Shown in pieces: positions 44,781 to 57,535 of a DNA stretch of 64,000 bases; the first letter of the stretch is position 1; the number at the start of each line of letters is the position of its first letter. The stretch lies in assembly GCA_050084985.1 (NCBI GenBank), contig JBITNC010000001.1, positions 169,012,001-169,076,000 on the forward strand. The letters run 5' to 3'. Below the pieces are notes generated by a model. The model worked only from the letters and a program-made list of their open reading frames with translations. It was not told where the DNA came from and made no database searches. This DNA is from Nageia nagi. Lineage: Eukaryota > Pinophyta. The translations under genes were made by a program, and so were the position numbers.

Positions 44781-46334
44781 GTGGACTTGTACAAATTGTG
44801 AGCTCACATCATATGGAAAAACATCCTATGAAATATTGGAAAGGGGAAGCTAGCATAGTTATACTCCATATCAATCACTGAATCTAAATTCATAGAGCCT
44901 AAAGATCTACATCCCATGTTAACTAAGCATGCACATGCCTTTGAGGAACTAATAGGATTACCACCCTAGTGATCACATGATCATGTTATCCAATTGATGC
45001 TACAAAGTCACCCACCAAACATTCATCCTTATCGGTATCCTTATCTACAAAAAAATGAAATTGAAAAATTGGTTCAAGAACTGTAGGATGCAGAGTAATC
45101 TAACCTAGTGTAAGCCCATATTCTTCTTTAATTATATTGGTTTGTAATAAAGATGGTTCATGGCATATGTGTATGGATTTCAGGACCTTCAATAAAATTA
45201 CCATCAAGGACAAATTTTCCATACTGATCATTGATGAACTATTGGATGAACTGCATGGGGCAAGATACTTTTCCAAGTTGGACCTATGATCTGGGTATCA
45301 CCAAATCTACCTCAAGGAGGAGGATATACCAAAATTGCATTTCACACCCATGAGGGCTATTATGAGTTCTTGGTCATGCCTTTTGGCCTCACAAATGCTC
45401 CATCCACATTTCAAAGTTTAATGAATAAGATGTTTCATCTGTTCCTTAAGAATTTCATTTTAGTTTTCATCAATGATATCTTGATCTATAGTAAGACATG
45501 GATGTGGCACATGTTGACCAAACCTTACAAATTTTGAAGGAACACTAGCTAGTTGCAAAAAAATCAAAATGTTCATTTGGTAAGAGGGAAATTGACTAGT
45601 TAGGCCATATTATATCCAAGGAGGGAGTTAAGGTGGATCCATAAAAGATTATTGACATGTAAAATTGGTCTATTCCTACATGTTTGAAAAGTATCCAAGG
45701 ATTCTTAGGGTTGACAGGCTATTATAGGAAATTTGTGAAGGATTGTGGTAAAATTGCAACACCTCTAACTATGTTGTTGAAAAAGAATGCATTCCAATGG
45801 TCCCCTAAAGCTAAGGTAGCTTTCCTTAAGCTCAAGGATGTGATGTGTACCATCATAATATTAGTAATGCCAGATTTTTCTAAAACCTTTGTGATAGAAA
45901 GTGATGCTTATGGAGTAGGAATTAGGGTAGTATTAATGCAGGAGGGACATCCCTTAATGTTCACTAGTAGAGCACTCTCTAGTAAAAATTTGGGTAAATC
46001 CACTTATGAAAAAGAAATGCTTGCCATCATTCATGCAATTCAATGCTAGAGACCATATCTCATTGGTTGCCATTTCATCATCCTCACAGATCATCATAGT
46101 TTGAAATTTTTCATTGAGCAACACATTTCTATGCTTGAGCAACAAAAATGGGTGACCAAACTACAAGGGTATGATTATGAGATAGTATACCATAAAGGTA
46201 AACAGAATGTAGTTATCAATGCTTTATTAAGAAAATTTGAAGATCAAGTAGCACCGCAAGATCTTTCATCTCCTATTCCTCAATGGTTGGATAAAGTTAA
46301 ACAAGAGTGGGTAGAGGATAGCTCCACCCAATAA
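44781..46334 (+). pseudogene. Chromovirus RT and RNase H remnant
   Basis: RT blocks appear in different frames: [22 protein letters not shown] at about 45360-45425 and the catalytic box [10 protein letters not shown] at about 45465-45495, where the family has F[FA]DDI, so one Asp is Asn. The connection (IQGFLGLTGYYRKF) and RNase H (VIESDAYGVGI, LTDHHSLKF) follow at 45684-46330. Confidence 0.85.
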
Positions 46335-47738
46335 TTGTTAAAACAAATCACTCAAGACCCCATGAGTAAACCACACCACATATGGCATGATGGTATTTTT
46401 AGATTCAAAGGTCAAATTTTGTTACTATCTCCTTCAAAATGTAAATCAAAAATACTTGTCGAATTGCATTCCACACCTACATTAGGATATGATGAATTTT
46501 TAAAAACTTATAAGTAGGTGGCATAGTCATTCTATTAGGCAGATATAAAATTGGATATCAAGCAATTTGCGGTAGCTTGTGATGTGTGTTAATGACAAAA
46601 GGGTGAGACAGTGGGTACTTTAGGACTCGTTCAACCTCTTCCCATACCTACTTGTACATGGATCGATATCTCAATGGATTTCATTGAAGGCCTTCCTAAA
46701 TCCAATGGTAAATCAGTTATTCTAGTGGTGATTGATTAGTTATCCAAATATGCTCATTTCGGTTCATTGGCTCATCCCTACAAGGTAGTGATAGTGGCAA
46801 AATTATTTATGGATACAATTGTTAAACTACATGGCATGCTAAAGATGATTGTTACTGATCGTGATCGCACTTTTACAAGCCATTTTTGGTAAGAGCTTTT
46901 CAAGCTGCAAGGTACCCAAATAAACATGAGCTCAACATATCACCTGCAAATTGATGGTTAGACTAAAATTATTAACAAGTATTTGGAAACATATTTATGT
47001 TATTTTTCTTTAGCATAACCTATGCATTGGGTACGATGGCTTCCCTTGGTTGAGTAGTTGTATAATACATCTTATCATTCTACCAGTAAGATGACCCCCT
47101 ATGAAGTAGTGTATGGTCAAGCTCCACCAATAGTCACTTCGTATGTTGTAAGTACCAATAAAGTTTAGGTGATTAACTTAGCTTTAGTTACTCAAGATGA
47201 TATTCTTCGTTTGCTTAAGGATAACCTTCAGATTGCCCAACACTATATAAAATAATAGGTTGATTAGTAACGTGTTGAAAGGGAGTTCTAGGTAGATGAC
47301 ATGGTATTTCTAAGGCTACAAAATTATCGCTAGAAATCCTTAAAAATAAAAGGCCCTCAAAAATTGGCCCTAAAGTTTTATGGTCCCTATAAGGTATTAC
47401 AGTGCATTGGCCTAGCTGAATATAAATTGAAGCTTCTTGCTTCTTTCAAGATTCACCTAATGTTTCATGCCTCTTATCTCAAGAAAATGGTTGGATCAAA
47501 GGTTCAGATTCAGACATAATTACCTAAGTTGGTAGAGGATGGATCAATGGCAGTTGTACCTAAGGCAATTTTGGATCAACATTCATAGTAGCTTCATAAT
47601 TGCTCCATCATAGAAGTCTTTATGCAGTGGTAAGGCATGACACCAAAAAATGCAAGATAGGAAATTCTTTATCAACTACAGCAATAGTTTTCACACTTCA
47701 AGTTTTGAGGAAAAGGCTTCATCCCAAGAGGGTTGGCA
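46335..47738 (+). pseudogene. Chromovirus integrase and chromodomain remnant
   Basis: Zinc region (46480-46600), catalytic core ([15 protein letters not shown] near 46657, TDRDRTFTSHFW near 46855, NTSYHSTSKMTPYEVVYG near 47065) and C-terminal part with GPYKVLQCIG and KIHLMFHASYLKK. At 47550-47670 a chromodomain-like stretch (AVVPKAILDQ, VFMQWYGMTPKNAR) follows; chromodomains direct such elements to methylated histone H3. Many stops. A purine-rich AAGAGGG lies just before the 3' LTR. Confidence 0.8.
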
Positions 47739-48151
47739 TGTTAGGATCCCACATCCTAACATTTTAGTGTTACTATTAGTATTTTAATTAAATTGTTGAC
47801 CTATATTGTAAATCATAATATTGTGATTGTAAGGGCAGGGCTTGATTTTGCATGACTATTAAGGTTAGGGTTAGTATATTATAAATTGGTATAGAAGTGT
47901 ATGGAAAAAGGCATCTTGAACATTATTTTCACTTTTGGAGTTGTACAGAGGTAGCCCCCTTGAAGCGACCTATGATTCTATTACTATTTAGTAAAATTCT
48001 ATCCTTATCTGCTTATTGTTGCTATTTCATGTTCTATTTATCAGTGCATGCTCTATTATTTTCATTAGATTAGTTATCATTTTCCTATTTCAAATTGATA
48101 TTCATTACATTTTTGCAATATTTCTCTTTTCATATTTGTAACATTGTAATA
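47739..48151 (+). repeat. 3' LTR of the chromovirus
   Basis: Same start TGTTAGGATCCC as the 5' LTR; ends TTGTAATA where the 5' copy ends CATAACA, followed by the GCCCA duplication. Confidence 0.85.
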
Positions 48152-48156
48152 GCCCA

Positions 48157-49735
48157 TAAGGTGAAGCCCAGGTACTACTAATCCTTAACCTATTTGCTTT
48201 GGGTAGTAATATACTCTCATAAGGAGGAGTACCTACTATTTTCCAAGGTTATGATGTATGTTGGATCAGTCAAATTACTAATCTTGATTAGGTTTCAAGT
48301 TTTCCTCCTAAGTTATCAGGATGATCCATGAATGGACATGTGGTATCACTACACACATGCCTATCCACCTATTGGAGTTATATCTAAACCAACAGAGGAC
48401 TTAGGAGCAATTAAGAAGTGCAAACTTTTCACCATTTGGATCATTAAACTAAAAGCTCCAATCTACCTTGTTCTCACCTCATGGTTCCCAAAATAAGTCA
48501 TGTTGCAGAATATACGTGTGAATGTATTCATTTCAAGGGGTTGCTCATTCAATGTCTACAATTTTGCATAAGTAAATAAAACAAAGATGTGAAACATAAA
48601 GTAAAGTGCATAAAATGAAACATCACCTATTTATAACTTGAAACCTAAGAGTCCAATCAATTTTTTTTACTAATTCCTAAAGGACATCTTTACATAAGTC
48701 CATAATTTGCATAAGTCCGTTCATAACTTGCATAAAGAGTAACATGCATCAAAAAATATCCTAAGTAATAGGCATGCAAAAAAGATGTAAAATTTTAAGT
48801 AAAAAAATCATAAATAATTCCTCTCTTTTTACTTTAAAAGAATTGATCTTTAATTTAAGATGTTTTCCTTCAAAACATAGCATTATTAAATTACCTTAGA
48901 AAAATTTAACTAAGGAAGAGGAGCTAAAAAATACCATTTTTAATTAAGTTCTATTTGAAGGTAAAAAAAAAAAACTATTTTTGCACTATTTATCTTATTT
49001 GCAATTGCATTTTTATCAAAGTAAAAAAAAATGATTAGGACATTAAATTAATGCCAAAAAAAATTTCTCGTTTAAAAGAATTTTGCTACCTTAAAGTCAA
49101 AAATAATTTTAACTAAGCAAAAGGATATTTTTGCCAAAAAAAAAAACCTAAAAAACATTACCTTCCCCCTTTTTTTATTAATTTCACTAAAAAAAAAAAC
49201 TTTTAGTACCCTTTCTCCAAGTAGACAAGGAAGGAAATAAGTCATCATTCAACTTTAACTCTAACGCTAATCCAAGTCAGAGTGAGTTAATGAGAAATGA
49301 TGATAAATAAATAAAAAACTTTCATACTAGAATGGACATTAATTATGAGTCAATACTTGTTGAACAAGAGAAAATAAACTCTGAGATTTAAATACTACAA
49401 AGTATTAAATGCAAAAGTATACTCCACACCACTCAAAAGGAATTCATTAAATGAAACTTAAGATGCAAGGGAAAAATAAATTGACCAAGCAATCAAAAAG
49501 AGGGTTTTAAAAATAGGAGGCACTTGAGAAGAAGTTTGAGAAAAAAAATCAATAATGTAAAAAGAGTGGGAGGTAGTGCAATGAAGAGACTACATTGGAA
49601 GCAACCTGGTGAGGGTGTGCATCCGCATGGAGGTGGAGGCAAAGTCATGTGGGAGAATGGTGCTCCACGGTGCGAGGGGGTCAAAAAACTACAAGCGAGA
49701 GATAGAGATGAGATGAGTGAGGCTAGTGTATTTCA
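48157..49735 (-). other. Copia B leader, middle part, with GC-richer insert
   Basis: 48157-48560 is the reverse complement of conserved leader found at 52200-52700 and 62640-63190. 48560-49490 is AT-rich with poly-A/T runs. 49500-49735 is clearly GC-richer, and the minus strand reads CT/C-rich coding-like sequence without a stop for about 63 codons. It is cut by the plus-strand copia at 49736 and continues at 58035. Confidence 0.6.
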
Positions 49736-50232
49736 TGTTGGAATGTATAATGCATTATTGTAAAGGTTATGTAATAATCTTCTATGTAAGTTCACTAATA
49801 CTTAAGGGTATCATTTGATACCTTAAGTATTTAAGTGAATATGATAATGTAACTTGTCCTACACTCCATGTCATGAGCATGTCCCTTGAGTAAAAGGATG
49901 TGCATGTCATGCTTTTTTACTTTGGATAAAAGGGTGATCGAAAAAAAGATTTTGGCCTATAAATAGAAGGCTCCCTCTTTGTTATCACAAACCAATTTGT
50001 GGAGTAAAGCTATGCTATAGGATAGTGTTTAGGAGATGAGTTAGGAGAATTGTAAGAGTTCGTATTTGAGATTAAGAGAGATTTAGTTAGTGGATGTACT
50101 CCTAGTTGGAGGAACCACTTACATCTTGTGTTATCTTTGTGAGATTGCTTTATGAGTTTGTTAGATGTGTATTGTGAGCTTTCATGTGATCTTGTAAGTT
50201 TAGAGTTGTTTAATTTATAGTTCAACTCCTCA
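49736..50232 (+). repeat. 5' LTR of the nested plus-strand copia
   Basis: Starts TGTTGGAATGTATAATGC, ends CAACTCCTCA. TATAAATA at 49958-49965. Holds the U3 palindrome at 49791-49839. Confidence 0.88.
49791..49839 (+). promoter_or_regulatory. U3 palindrome of the copia B family
   Basis: Arms TTCACTAATACTTAAGGG.. and ..CCTTAAGTATTTAAGTGAA pair with a centre GGTATCATTTGATACC. The copy in the 3' LTR (57591-57639) has GGTATAATTTTATACC, so both arms changed together. Confidence 0.7.
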
Positions 50233-50234
50233 AT

Positions 50235-50248
50235 TGGTATCAGAGCTA
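50235..50248 (+). promoter_or_regulatory. Primer-binding site, initiator-Met tRNA
   Basis: TGGTATCAGAGCTA two bases after the LTR end; the standard copia primer site, complementary to the 3' end of initiator-Met tRNA. Confidence 0.85.
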
Positions 50249-52844
50249 CCTTGGAAGGTCACTTACATCATTCTTGGAGGATTCATCTTTCTTCATCATT
50301 GGTGATCCATCTTAACCTTAGTGAGGTAAAACCTTTGAAGGTATAACCTTTTTCTTATCCCCTCTATTTTTTTAATGATCAATTGTTACTAACATTCTTG
50401 GTCTATGAGTTAGTCCATTTTTTTACAATATTCGCTTAAAAATAGTAATATATTATTATGCAATTTTTTTATATATACTAACATTTTTTATGTTAGTTGT
50501 ATTTTTTTCTTAATATATTACTATAAAATGGAGGGTATGAGCATTTATAAACAAAATGGTTGTATTCTATAAAATATATTTTTATGTTTTTACTAAAAAG
50601 GAGGGGTATTTTTTTTTTACCACAACACTATGAAAACCTTTGAATTTTTTTTTAGCACAAGCAGCAAATAGAAAAATATGCTGACATTATTTTTTGTGAA
50701 GGATCAAAATGTATTTTGAGTCTGGAGCACAAATTTATCAGCATCCTCCAATCGACGGTTGACTCTGGCCTCTTCCCAACCCTCCACTCAAGGCTGAGCA
50801 CCCTACTAGTCCTCACGCCCACTCCTCCACAATGCATAATGCTAGCCCAACATTCTCCTCTAAGCCTCGCATGTAGTCTCTACTTCATAGAGTTACGTGA
50901 TATGTTCTATTCACATCATTTTTTGATGGGTAAGTGGTAAGGTTATCTAAAAATTCCTCCAAGGATGTATCTCAAATAGAACCAGCAGAGTTCTACTACT
51001 TAAGATCATAGACTTCTTCCTCCTCTCCTTTCCTTGAATCAAGTTGTGATCATTAAACCTTGGTCTCAAGTCCTTGTGCTTTGAAAGATGCCCATGCGGA
51101 TCCTAAATCATTCAATCTTCTCTGCATGACTCATTAAATCACAAGCCCTTTGTGGCATCTCTTAGATCCTATCCTCAACCTTACCTTTATCCATTAGTTT
51201 AATTTTAGGAGTGTTTGTCCTTGGCACCTCATGAGGCCCTCCCTCCTCAGGCACCTCTCTTACCCTTCTCTCATATTCACTTCCCTTTGCAAGTCCATGG
51301 CATAATGAGAGTGGGGATTTGAAACCCCTTGCAGCCTCTCGTAAGCTTCTTGGCACCTCAACCCTCTACACAAAATTTTTTTTTATGTCTATTAACTGAA
51401 GTGGTGTGTACCAAGGGGTTATAATCTTTTTTTTTACTCCAAAGTTCATTTTTTTTTTTGGTTACTTTTAGTTTACTGAAGTTTTTTTAATCATGGGTTG
51501 CCTTCAATGATTTTGGAATGAAGAGAAGAAGTGGTTAGAATATACATTAATGGTTTGCAATTAGTAAATGTCAAGTGCACATTTAATACTTTATCATCAT
51601 TCCACTTGGATATATATATTATATATATATTAGAAAAATGTGTAAGGAAGATTATTTTTTAGTGTTAAAATTATCATTACTAAGGGAATAGAAATATTTG
51701 AGGACTTTAATAGGCAATTTTTTTAATTTACCTAGAAGTAATTATTTTTTGGTAAACATGCAATTACTTAGTTAAAAGTAGTAATTTTTTTTAACCTAAC
51801 ATGCTATTTTTTTAAGTATTTACTTACAAGATCATGTTGCTTTAAGACCAATTTTTTTAAGTAAAAAGGGGGAATTTTTTATGAAGTTTTTATTTAAAGT
51901 TTTAGATCTTTGGTGCAATATTATGAATAAAATTATGTAATTTTTTAATTCCTTTATGCAAATGATACATATTTATTACTTATATTCTTTTATGCCTCTC
52001 TAAGTATGTTCCTTATGCAAAGTTATGAATGCACTTATGTAAATTATGGTCTTATGTAAAGATGTCCTTTAGGGGTTAGTAAACAAACCCATTAGACTCT
52101 TAGGTTTCAAGTTGCAAATGGATGATTTTTTTCATATGCTATTTTACTTCATGTTTTATATTTTGATTTATTTGCTTATGCAAACATTGAAATAAGCAAC
52201 CCCCTAAAATGATCGCATCTGCATGTACATTTTGCAACATGACTTGTTTGGGGAGCCATGAGTTGAGGACAAGCAGACTAGAGCCTTTAAGTTTGACAAT
52301 CCAAATGGTGAAAAAAAGTTCATACTTTTCAATTACCTCTAAGTCCCTGTTGGTCTAAAAATAACACTAATAGGTGGATAGACATGTTTGTAGTGATACC
52401 ACATGTTTACACATCCATTCAAGGATTATCCTGATAACCTAGAAGGACAATTTGAAACCTAATCAAAATTAATAATTTGGTCGATCCAATAAATATCAAA
52501 ACCTTGGAATTTAGTAGTTACTTCTCCTTGTGAAAAAGTATAATACTGACCAAGGTGAACTAGTTGAGGATTGGTAGAACTTGGGCTCCTCTTTTGTGGA
52601 AATCCAAGTGAAGGCCTAATTTTGAACAAGAAAATCAGCCTCAACAATGTCACTCTACATATACGGTTCTTGGTGATGACAAAATTATTTGGGTACATGA
52701 GATGTATATTTGAGTTGTAAAATATTTGCACTTGTGAATAAAATCAAGCATATCTTTAATAATTAAATATAGTATGTAAAACTTAACATATAAAGTTGTT
52801 TATTGAACCACATGCTTATTATTTTTCACATTCTTATGTAGCAA
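50249..52844 (+). other. Long leader with GC-richer insert (about 50700-51370)
   Basis: 50249-50700 is AT-rich leader. 50700-51370 is GC-richer, with open stretches (50716-50940 plus; 51162-51356 minus or its complement) that match neither neighbouring copia's insert. 51380-52200 is AT-rich again with a short TATATA run near 51610. 52200-52700 is the conserved distal leader (GCAACATGACTTGTTTGGGGAG block). I cannot name the insert; captured host sequence is one reading. Confidence 0.5.
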
Positions 52845-53855
52845 ATGGGAGACTCCTTTTTACCCAAACACATTCTTGATGCTTCCAACTTTGGGATTTG
52901 AAAACCTCAAATGAGAGCTGAGTTTTAAGTAAGGAAGCCTTGGCAAATAGTGAATGAAAACCTTGTACCTCCTACAGATGAGAAGCTATAAGAAGCTTAC
53001 AACACAAAGAATGAGTTGGAAACCTCCATGATCTTTCATGCAGTTTTAGATGATGTGCTCCTAATGATTTCCTCTTCAACCTTAGCAAAAGAAGCTTGGG
53101 ATAAGCTTAAGCAAATCTACTTTATTTTAAAGTTTTCAAGAAGATTTACCATTCTCCAAAAGTTGCTTCAATCTTATCAAGGGCAAGATGAAAATGTTTC
53201 CATCGACTTGAACAAAATCTTTGACCTAAAGACCCAACTTATTGCTTGTGGATGCAATTGAATCGATGATGAGTTCATTATTTTTATCATTATTCAAAGC
53301 TTTTTTTTTAAGTTTGAAAACTTTGTGATAGTTATGAAAATAAGGCTTGATGATGAAGAAGAAGTCTTCTTCCTTAATAACCTTTCTAGGCTCCTTTTGA
53401 AGCATGAGGAAACCCTTAACAAAAAGGTGTTGATTTCTTATCCTAAGGATAATAATATTGCTCTTGGAGCAACCAAAACTTATTTCAAGAAGAAGTTCAA
53501 CCATCAAAATAAATCTTATCCTTCTTCCTCCAAAAAGTATGAGAAAATAGGCAATGGCAACAATAGCATCAGGAATAGTGGCAATAATGATAACAACAGG
53601 AACAACAACAACATCAGTAGGAATAATAATAAAAAAAACCACTTCAATCAAAGAGATGTAAAAAGTAAAGCAAACAATCCATATCCTAAAGAAAAGTTTG
53701 ATGGTAATTGTAACTATTATGGCATCCAAGGTCACAAAGAAGTTGATTGCTACAAAAAGAAAAGAAAAGAAAAGAACAAAGGCAATAGAAATGTAAAGAA
53801 CTTCAAAAGAAAGAAGAATATTCAAGCTAGTTTTGTTGCAGCACTCTACTCTTAG
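52845..53855 (+). pseudogene. Copia gag remnant (nested element)
   Basis: ATG 52845 gives MGDSFLPKHILDASNFGI and then stops. The helical gag core (SSSTLAKEAWDKLKQIYF) spans 53016-53261, and an open stretch of 176 codons (53325-53855) carries the basic, asparagine-rich linker and the zinc knuckle, which reads CNYYGIQGHKEVDC: the second Cys is Tyr. The tail KKKRKEKNKGNRN is strongly basic. Not functional. Confidence 0.8.
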
Positions 53856-56560
53856 TTTTGCATTTTTTCTTTTGATTGGATTGTTGACTCTAGTTGCACT
53901 AATCACTTATGCTTTAAAAAAGATACGTTTGGGAACTTTCACAAGTATAGAAAAGATGCAGTTGTGATAGATGATAAATCTATCCTTGAAGTCCAAGGCA
54001 TTGGAAGTGTGTTGATCCATAGGAAGGTTCTTGATAATGTGTTCTATGTTCCTAAGATTAGGATAAACCTTCTCTTCATATCCATGTTGCTAGAAAAGGG
54101 TACTTTTTTGAGTTTGATTCTCAATTCTAGTGGATAAAGAAAGGACTTGCCACGTTGGTTAAAGGGTCAGTAAAAAATGATCTCCATATTATGGATCAAG
54201 TTCCAAAAAACATGTGTCTTGCTATAAATGTGTGTTCTATAGGTAATATTTGGCACCAATGTTTAGGGCATCTTAACCACAAGAGTATTCAAGTCATAAA
54301 AGACTAAGAACTTATAGAAGGTTTGCCTTCAATTTCTCCTTTGATTGGTCTATGCAAGAAGTGTAATCTTGGCAAAATGCATAGATAAAAGTTTGAAAAA
54401 GATAAAGCAATAAGAGCATCTCAACCTCTTCAACTTGTGCATTTATATTTGATAGGTCCATTTTAGATAAATTCACTTGAAGGAGCATCTTATGTCTTGA
54501 CCTTCATTGATGACTTTAGTATAATGATCTTTAGGTATCTACTTCAGCACAAGGATCAAACCTTTGAGAGTTTTAAGTTTTTTAAAGCATTTGTTTAGAA
54601 TCAAACTAACCTTAAAATCAAGATGTTGAGATCAGATAATGGAGGAGAATATAACAACATGAGTTCAATGACTATTGTGCTAAGTATAAAATCAAGAGGC
54701 AATTTACAATTTCTTACACTCCTTAATATAATGGAGCTATCAAAAGGAAAAATAGGATAATTATGGAGATGAATAGATGCATGTTGGGTAATCTTCCTAA
54801 TTTCTTATAGGGTGAAGTTGTGAACACTGCTATTTACACCTTAAATAGATGTCCCATAAAAGTTATTCAGAGTAAAACTCCTTTTAAGGCTTAGTCAGAA
54901 AGAAAACCTAACATTTATCACCTTAAGGTGTTTGGTTGTGAAGCATTCTCCTACATTATTTTTGAAAAAGAAAAAAGTTAGATAAAAGAACTAAAAAATG
55001 CATCTTTATGGGTTATGATAGTCAGCATAGAGGATACAAGCTCTACTCTCCATCCTATAAAGGAGTGTTCATTTCTAGGGATGTAAAGTTCAATGAACTT
55101 CTTGAAAAAATCTACTTCTAATGAGGATGTTGATGATCTAAAGGACTCTTCAATTGCACCAAGCTAGTTAGATATTATTATAGATAAGTCATCTCAGGAG
55201 CAAAAGTATCCAACATAAAGGGTAACAAGGAACATGACCTTGAATAAATCCTTATTTTCCAAGATTAACAATAAGCATAAGCCCTCAAAATTCAAAGAAG
55301 CTTTTAAGCACAAGTGCTAGATGGAAGCCATGAAAGTGGAGTATGAGGTGCTTATAAAAAATAAAATTTGAGATTTAGTTCCTTATCTCAATGAGAAGAA
55401 TGTGATTGGCAATAAGTGGATCTACAACGTTAAGTTCAATTCTGTTGGAGATATTGAGAAATACAAGGCAAGGTTAGTAGCCAAAGGTTTTGATTAGAAA
55501 TATGGTGTAAATTATGAGAAAACCTTTGCTCTTGTAGTTAAGATGCCTACTATGAGAATTATCCTTGCTCTCTCTATAGCTCAAGGATGGAAAGTTTTTC
55601 AAATTGATGTCAAGAGTGCATTCCTCAATGGTGACTTAGATATGGAAATCTTCATAAATGAACTAGAAGGGTTCATTGTGGAAGGCAAAGAGTCCTTTGT
55701 GTGTAAGCTAAAGAAGTCATTATATGGACTTAAGCAAGCACCTAGAGCCTATTATAGAAATATTTTAAGTATTTTGCAAACATTGGTTTCTCCAAGTGCT
55801 TTTCAGACTTCGATTTATATGTGCTCACTCAAGGAAAAGAAGTGGTCTTGATTCTCATTTATGAGGATGATCTTTTGATTATTGAAAATAATGATGAAAA
55901 CATTCAAGAGTGCATATTCAAACTTAAGGCAATATTTGAAATGATTGATCTTGGTCTCTTACACTATTATATTGGAATGCAAGTGTATCAATACAAGGAT
56001 TGTACTTCTCTCAGTCAATCTAAGTATATATTATACATCTTGCAAAAGTATAGAATGGAGGAGTGTAGATATGTTGTGATCCCAATTTCTCCTAGAATCA
56101 TTATTTCTCTAAGCTCCAACTCTCAGTTAATTGATGTTATAGCTTACAGGTAATTAATTGGTCATCTTTTGTATATGACTATGTCCAAGCTAGATATTAC
56201 CTTTTTAGTAAATCTAATAGCATGATTCATGCAGAAACCATATGTTAAGCACCTTAATGCTATTAAGTAAATCTTAAGGTATGTTGTAGGGACTAAGGAT
56301 CTTGCACTCAAGTATTCTAAGTTGCCCTCATTTGTTCTCTTTGGATTCTCAGATTCTGACTATGAAGGAGATAGAGATTATCAACCTCTATGTATGTGTT
56401 TAACATTAGTTCAAGTGCTATCTCTTGGGCTTCCAAGAAGCAACCTATTATTTCTTTTTATAGCACAGAAGCTGAATACCATGCCATGTCTATTGCAGCC
56501 TAAGAAGCCATTTGGCTAAGGCATATTCTAAAAGAAATTAGGTATGAGTAAGGTGGCTCA
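53856..56560 (+). pseudogene. Copia pol remnant (nested element)
   Basis: Protease WIVDSSCTNHL near 53878 (DSGC is DSSC). Integrase spans about 54230-55080 with RSDNGGEYNN near 54630 and HLKVFGCEAFSY. RT spans 55320-56160 (NKWIYNVKFNSVGDIEKYKARLVAK, AQGWKVFQIDVKSAFLNGD in part, catalytic box YEDD near 55858, DLGLLHYYIGMQV). RNase H spans about 56280-56560. Frames shift several times and stops are common. It is the best-preserved copia pol in the window. Confidence 0.85.
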
Positions 56561-57535
56561 TGTTTGATTTCTTCAAACAATTAGTCGATGATCTCTTTAG
56601 CTAAGAATCTTATGTTCTATTAGAGAACAAAAACATATGGAAATCCAAGCACATTTTATCATGGGAAGGTTCTTGATGGCATCATACACCTGGAGTATTA
56701 TCCATCCACCTTAAACTTTGCTAATTTATTCATCAAGCCCCTCTCAGAACTTCAATTCTATAAGCTTAGGGATGCTATTGGGTTGGTGAAGTTGCCTTTA
56801 AGGGGGAGTGAAGTTTGAATTATTATGTTGGATTTATGTTTGTGATGATAACTAAATCCTTAGAAAGATTGTATGTTGTATAGTGTTGATTTATGTTATA
56901 CACCTTCATGGTAAGTTCACTTTGTGCAAGAAACTTGTTGTACAAATTTTTAAAGCAAAAAGATTGGCCAATCTAGCACTGTTCAATTATCCATGTGTGA
57001 GGAACTCTTATGTGTCTTTTAGCACTATTCAATTATCTATATGTGAGGAACTCATATGTGTATGCTCTATTTTGTAACGATAATCAACACATGTTTTATA
57101 TACAGCAAATGATTATGAGTTTTTGGCTTAGCATCTTTGTGATGAATTATAGTGCACCATTGATCAATTCATGATGGCATTTGTGTGATTCATATATATT
57201 TTTTGATATGAATATGTTGCATCTAATTGATCTTATTATTTGAGCTACTTATGACCTACAAGTTCCTTTGAGATTGCAGGTTACTTACTATGGGTATGCA
57301 AGCTCTTGGAGACCCTTCATGACTTCCAGTTAGATGACTACTTCATGTACACTAAAACCAATTATGATTAATGATTGTATTTGGCAAAGTAGTGAGTCTC
57401 AAACTAGATCTTTCTTACTTCATAAATATGTACAAAGTTATCATCTCCAATTGTATCTATTTGGAGGAGAACTCTCTTACTTTCTCTTCTTCTTCTCTCT
57501 TATTCGCTCTATCCCAATATTGCATTAAGAGTAAG
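56561..57535 (+). other. Copia 3' noncoding region and decayed polypurine tract
   Basis: No domain. Conserved GGCTCATGG-type and CTCTATCCCAATATTGCATTAA blocks precede AAGAGTAAG (57527-57535), a decayed AAGGGAGAG tract. Confidence 0.6.

Larger units (their letters stand above)
42116..48151 (+). mobile_element. Ty3 chromovirus, complete but decayed
   Basis: LTRs 42116-42525 and 47739-48151 (about 8 percent apart by eye), perfect GCCCA duplications at 42111-42115 and 48152-48156, and primer site TGGTATCAAAGCT at 42528-42540. The internal order gag, protease, RT, RNase H, integrase, chromodomain-like C-terminus identifies a chromovirus of Reina/Tekay type. All genes carry stops or frameshifts. 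It inserted in the leader of copia B. Confidence 0.9.

Noticed and set aside
51600-51640. TATATA run as a promoter
   Set aside because: Short low-complexity AT run in a noncoding leader; no gene follows within a sensible distance.
53226-53906. 226-codon minus-strand frame
   Set aside because: Antisense shadow of copia gag; isoleucine/valine-rich reading of the Lys/Asn-rich linker.
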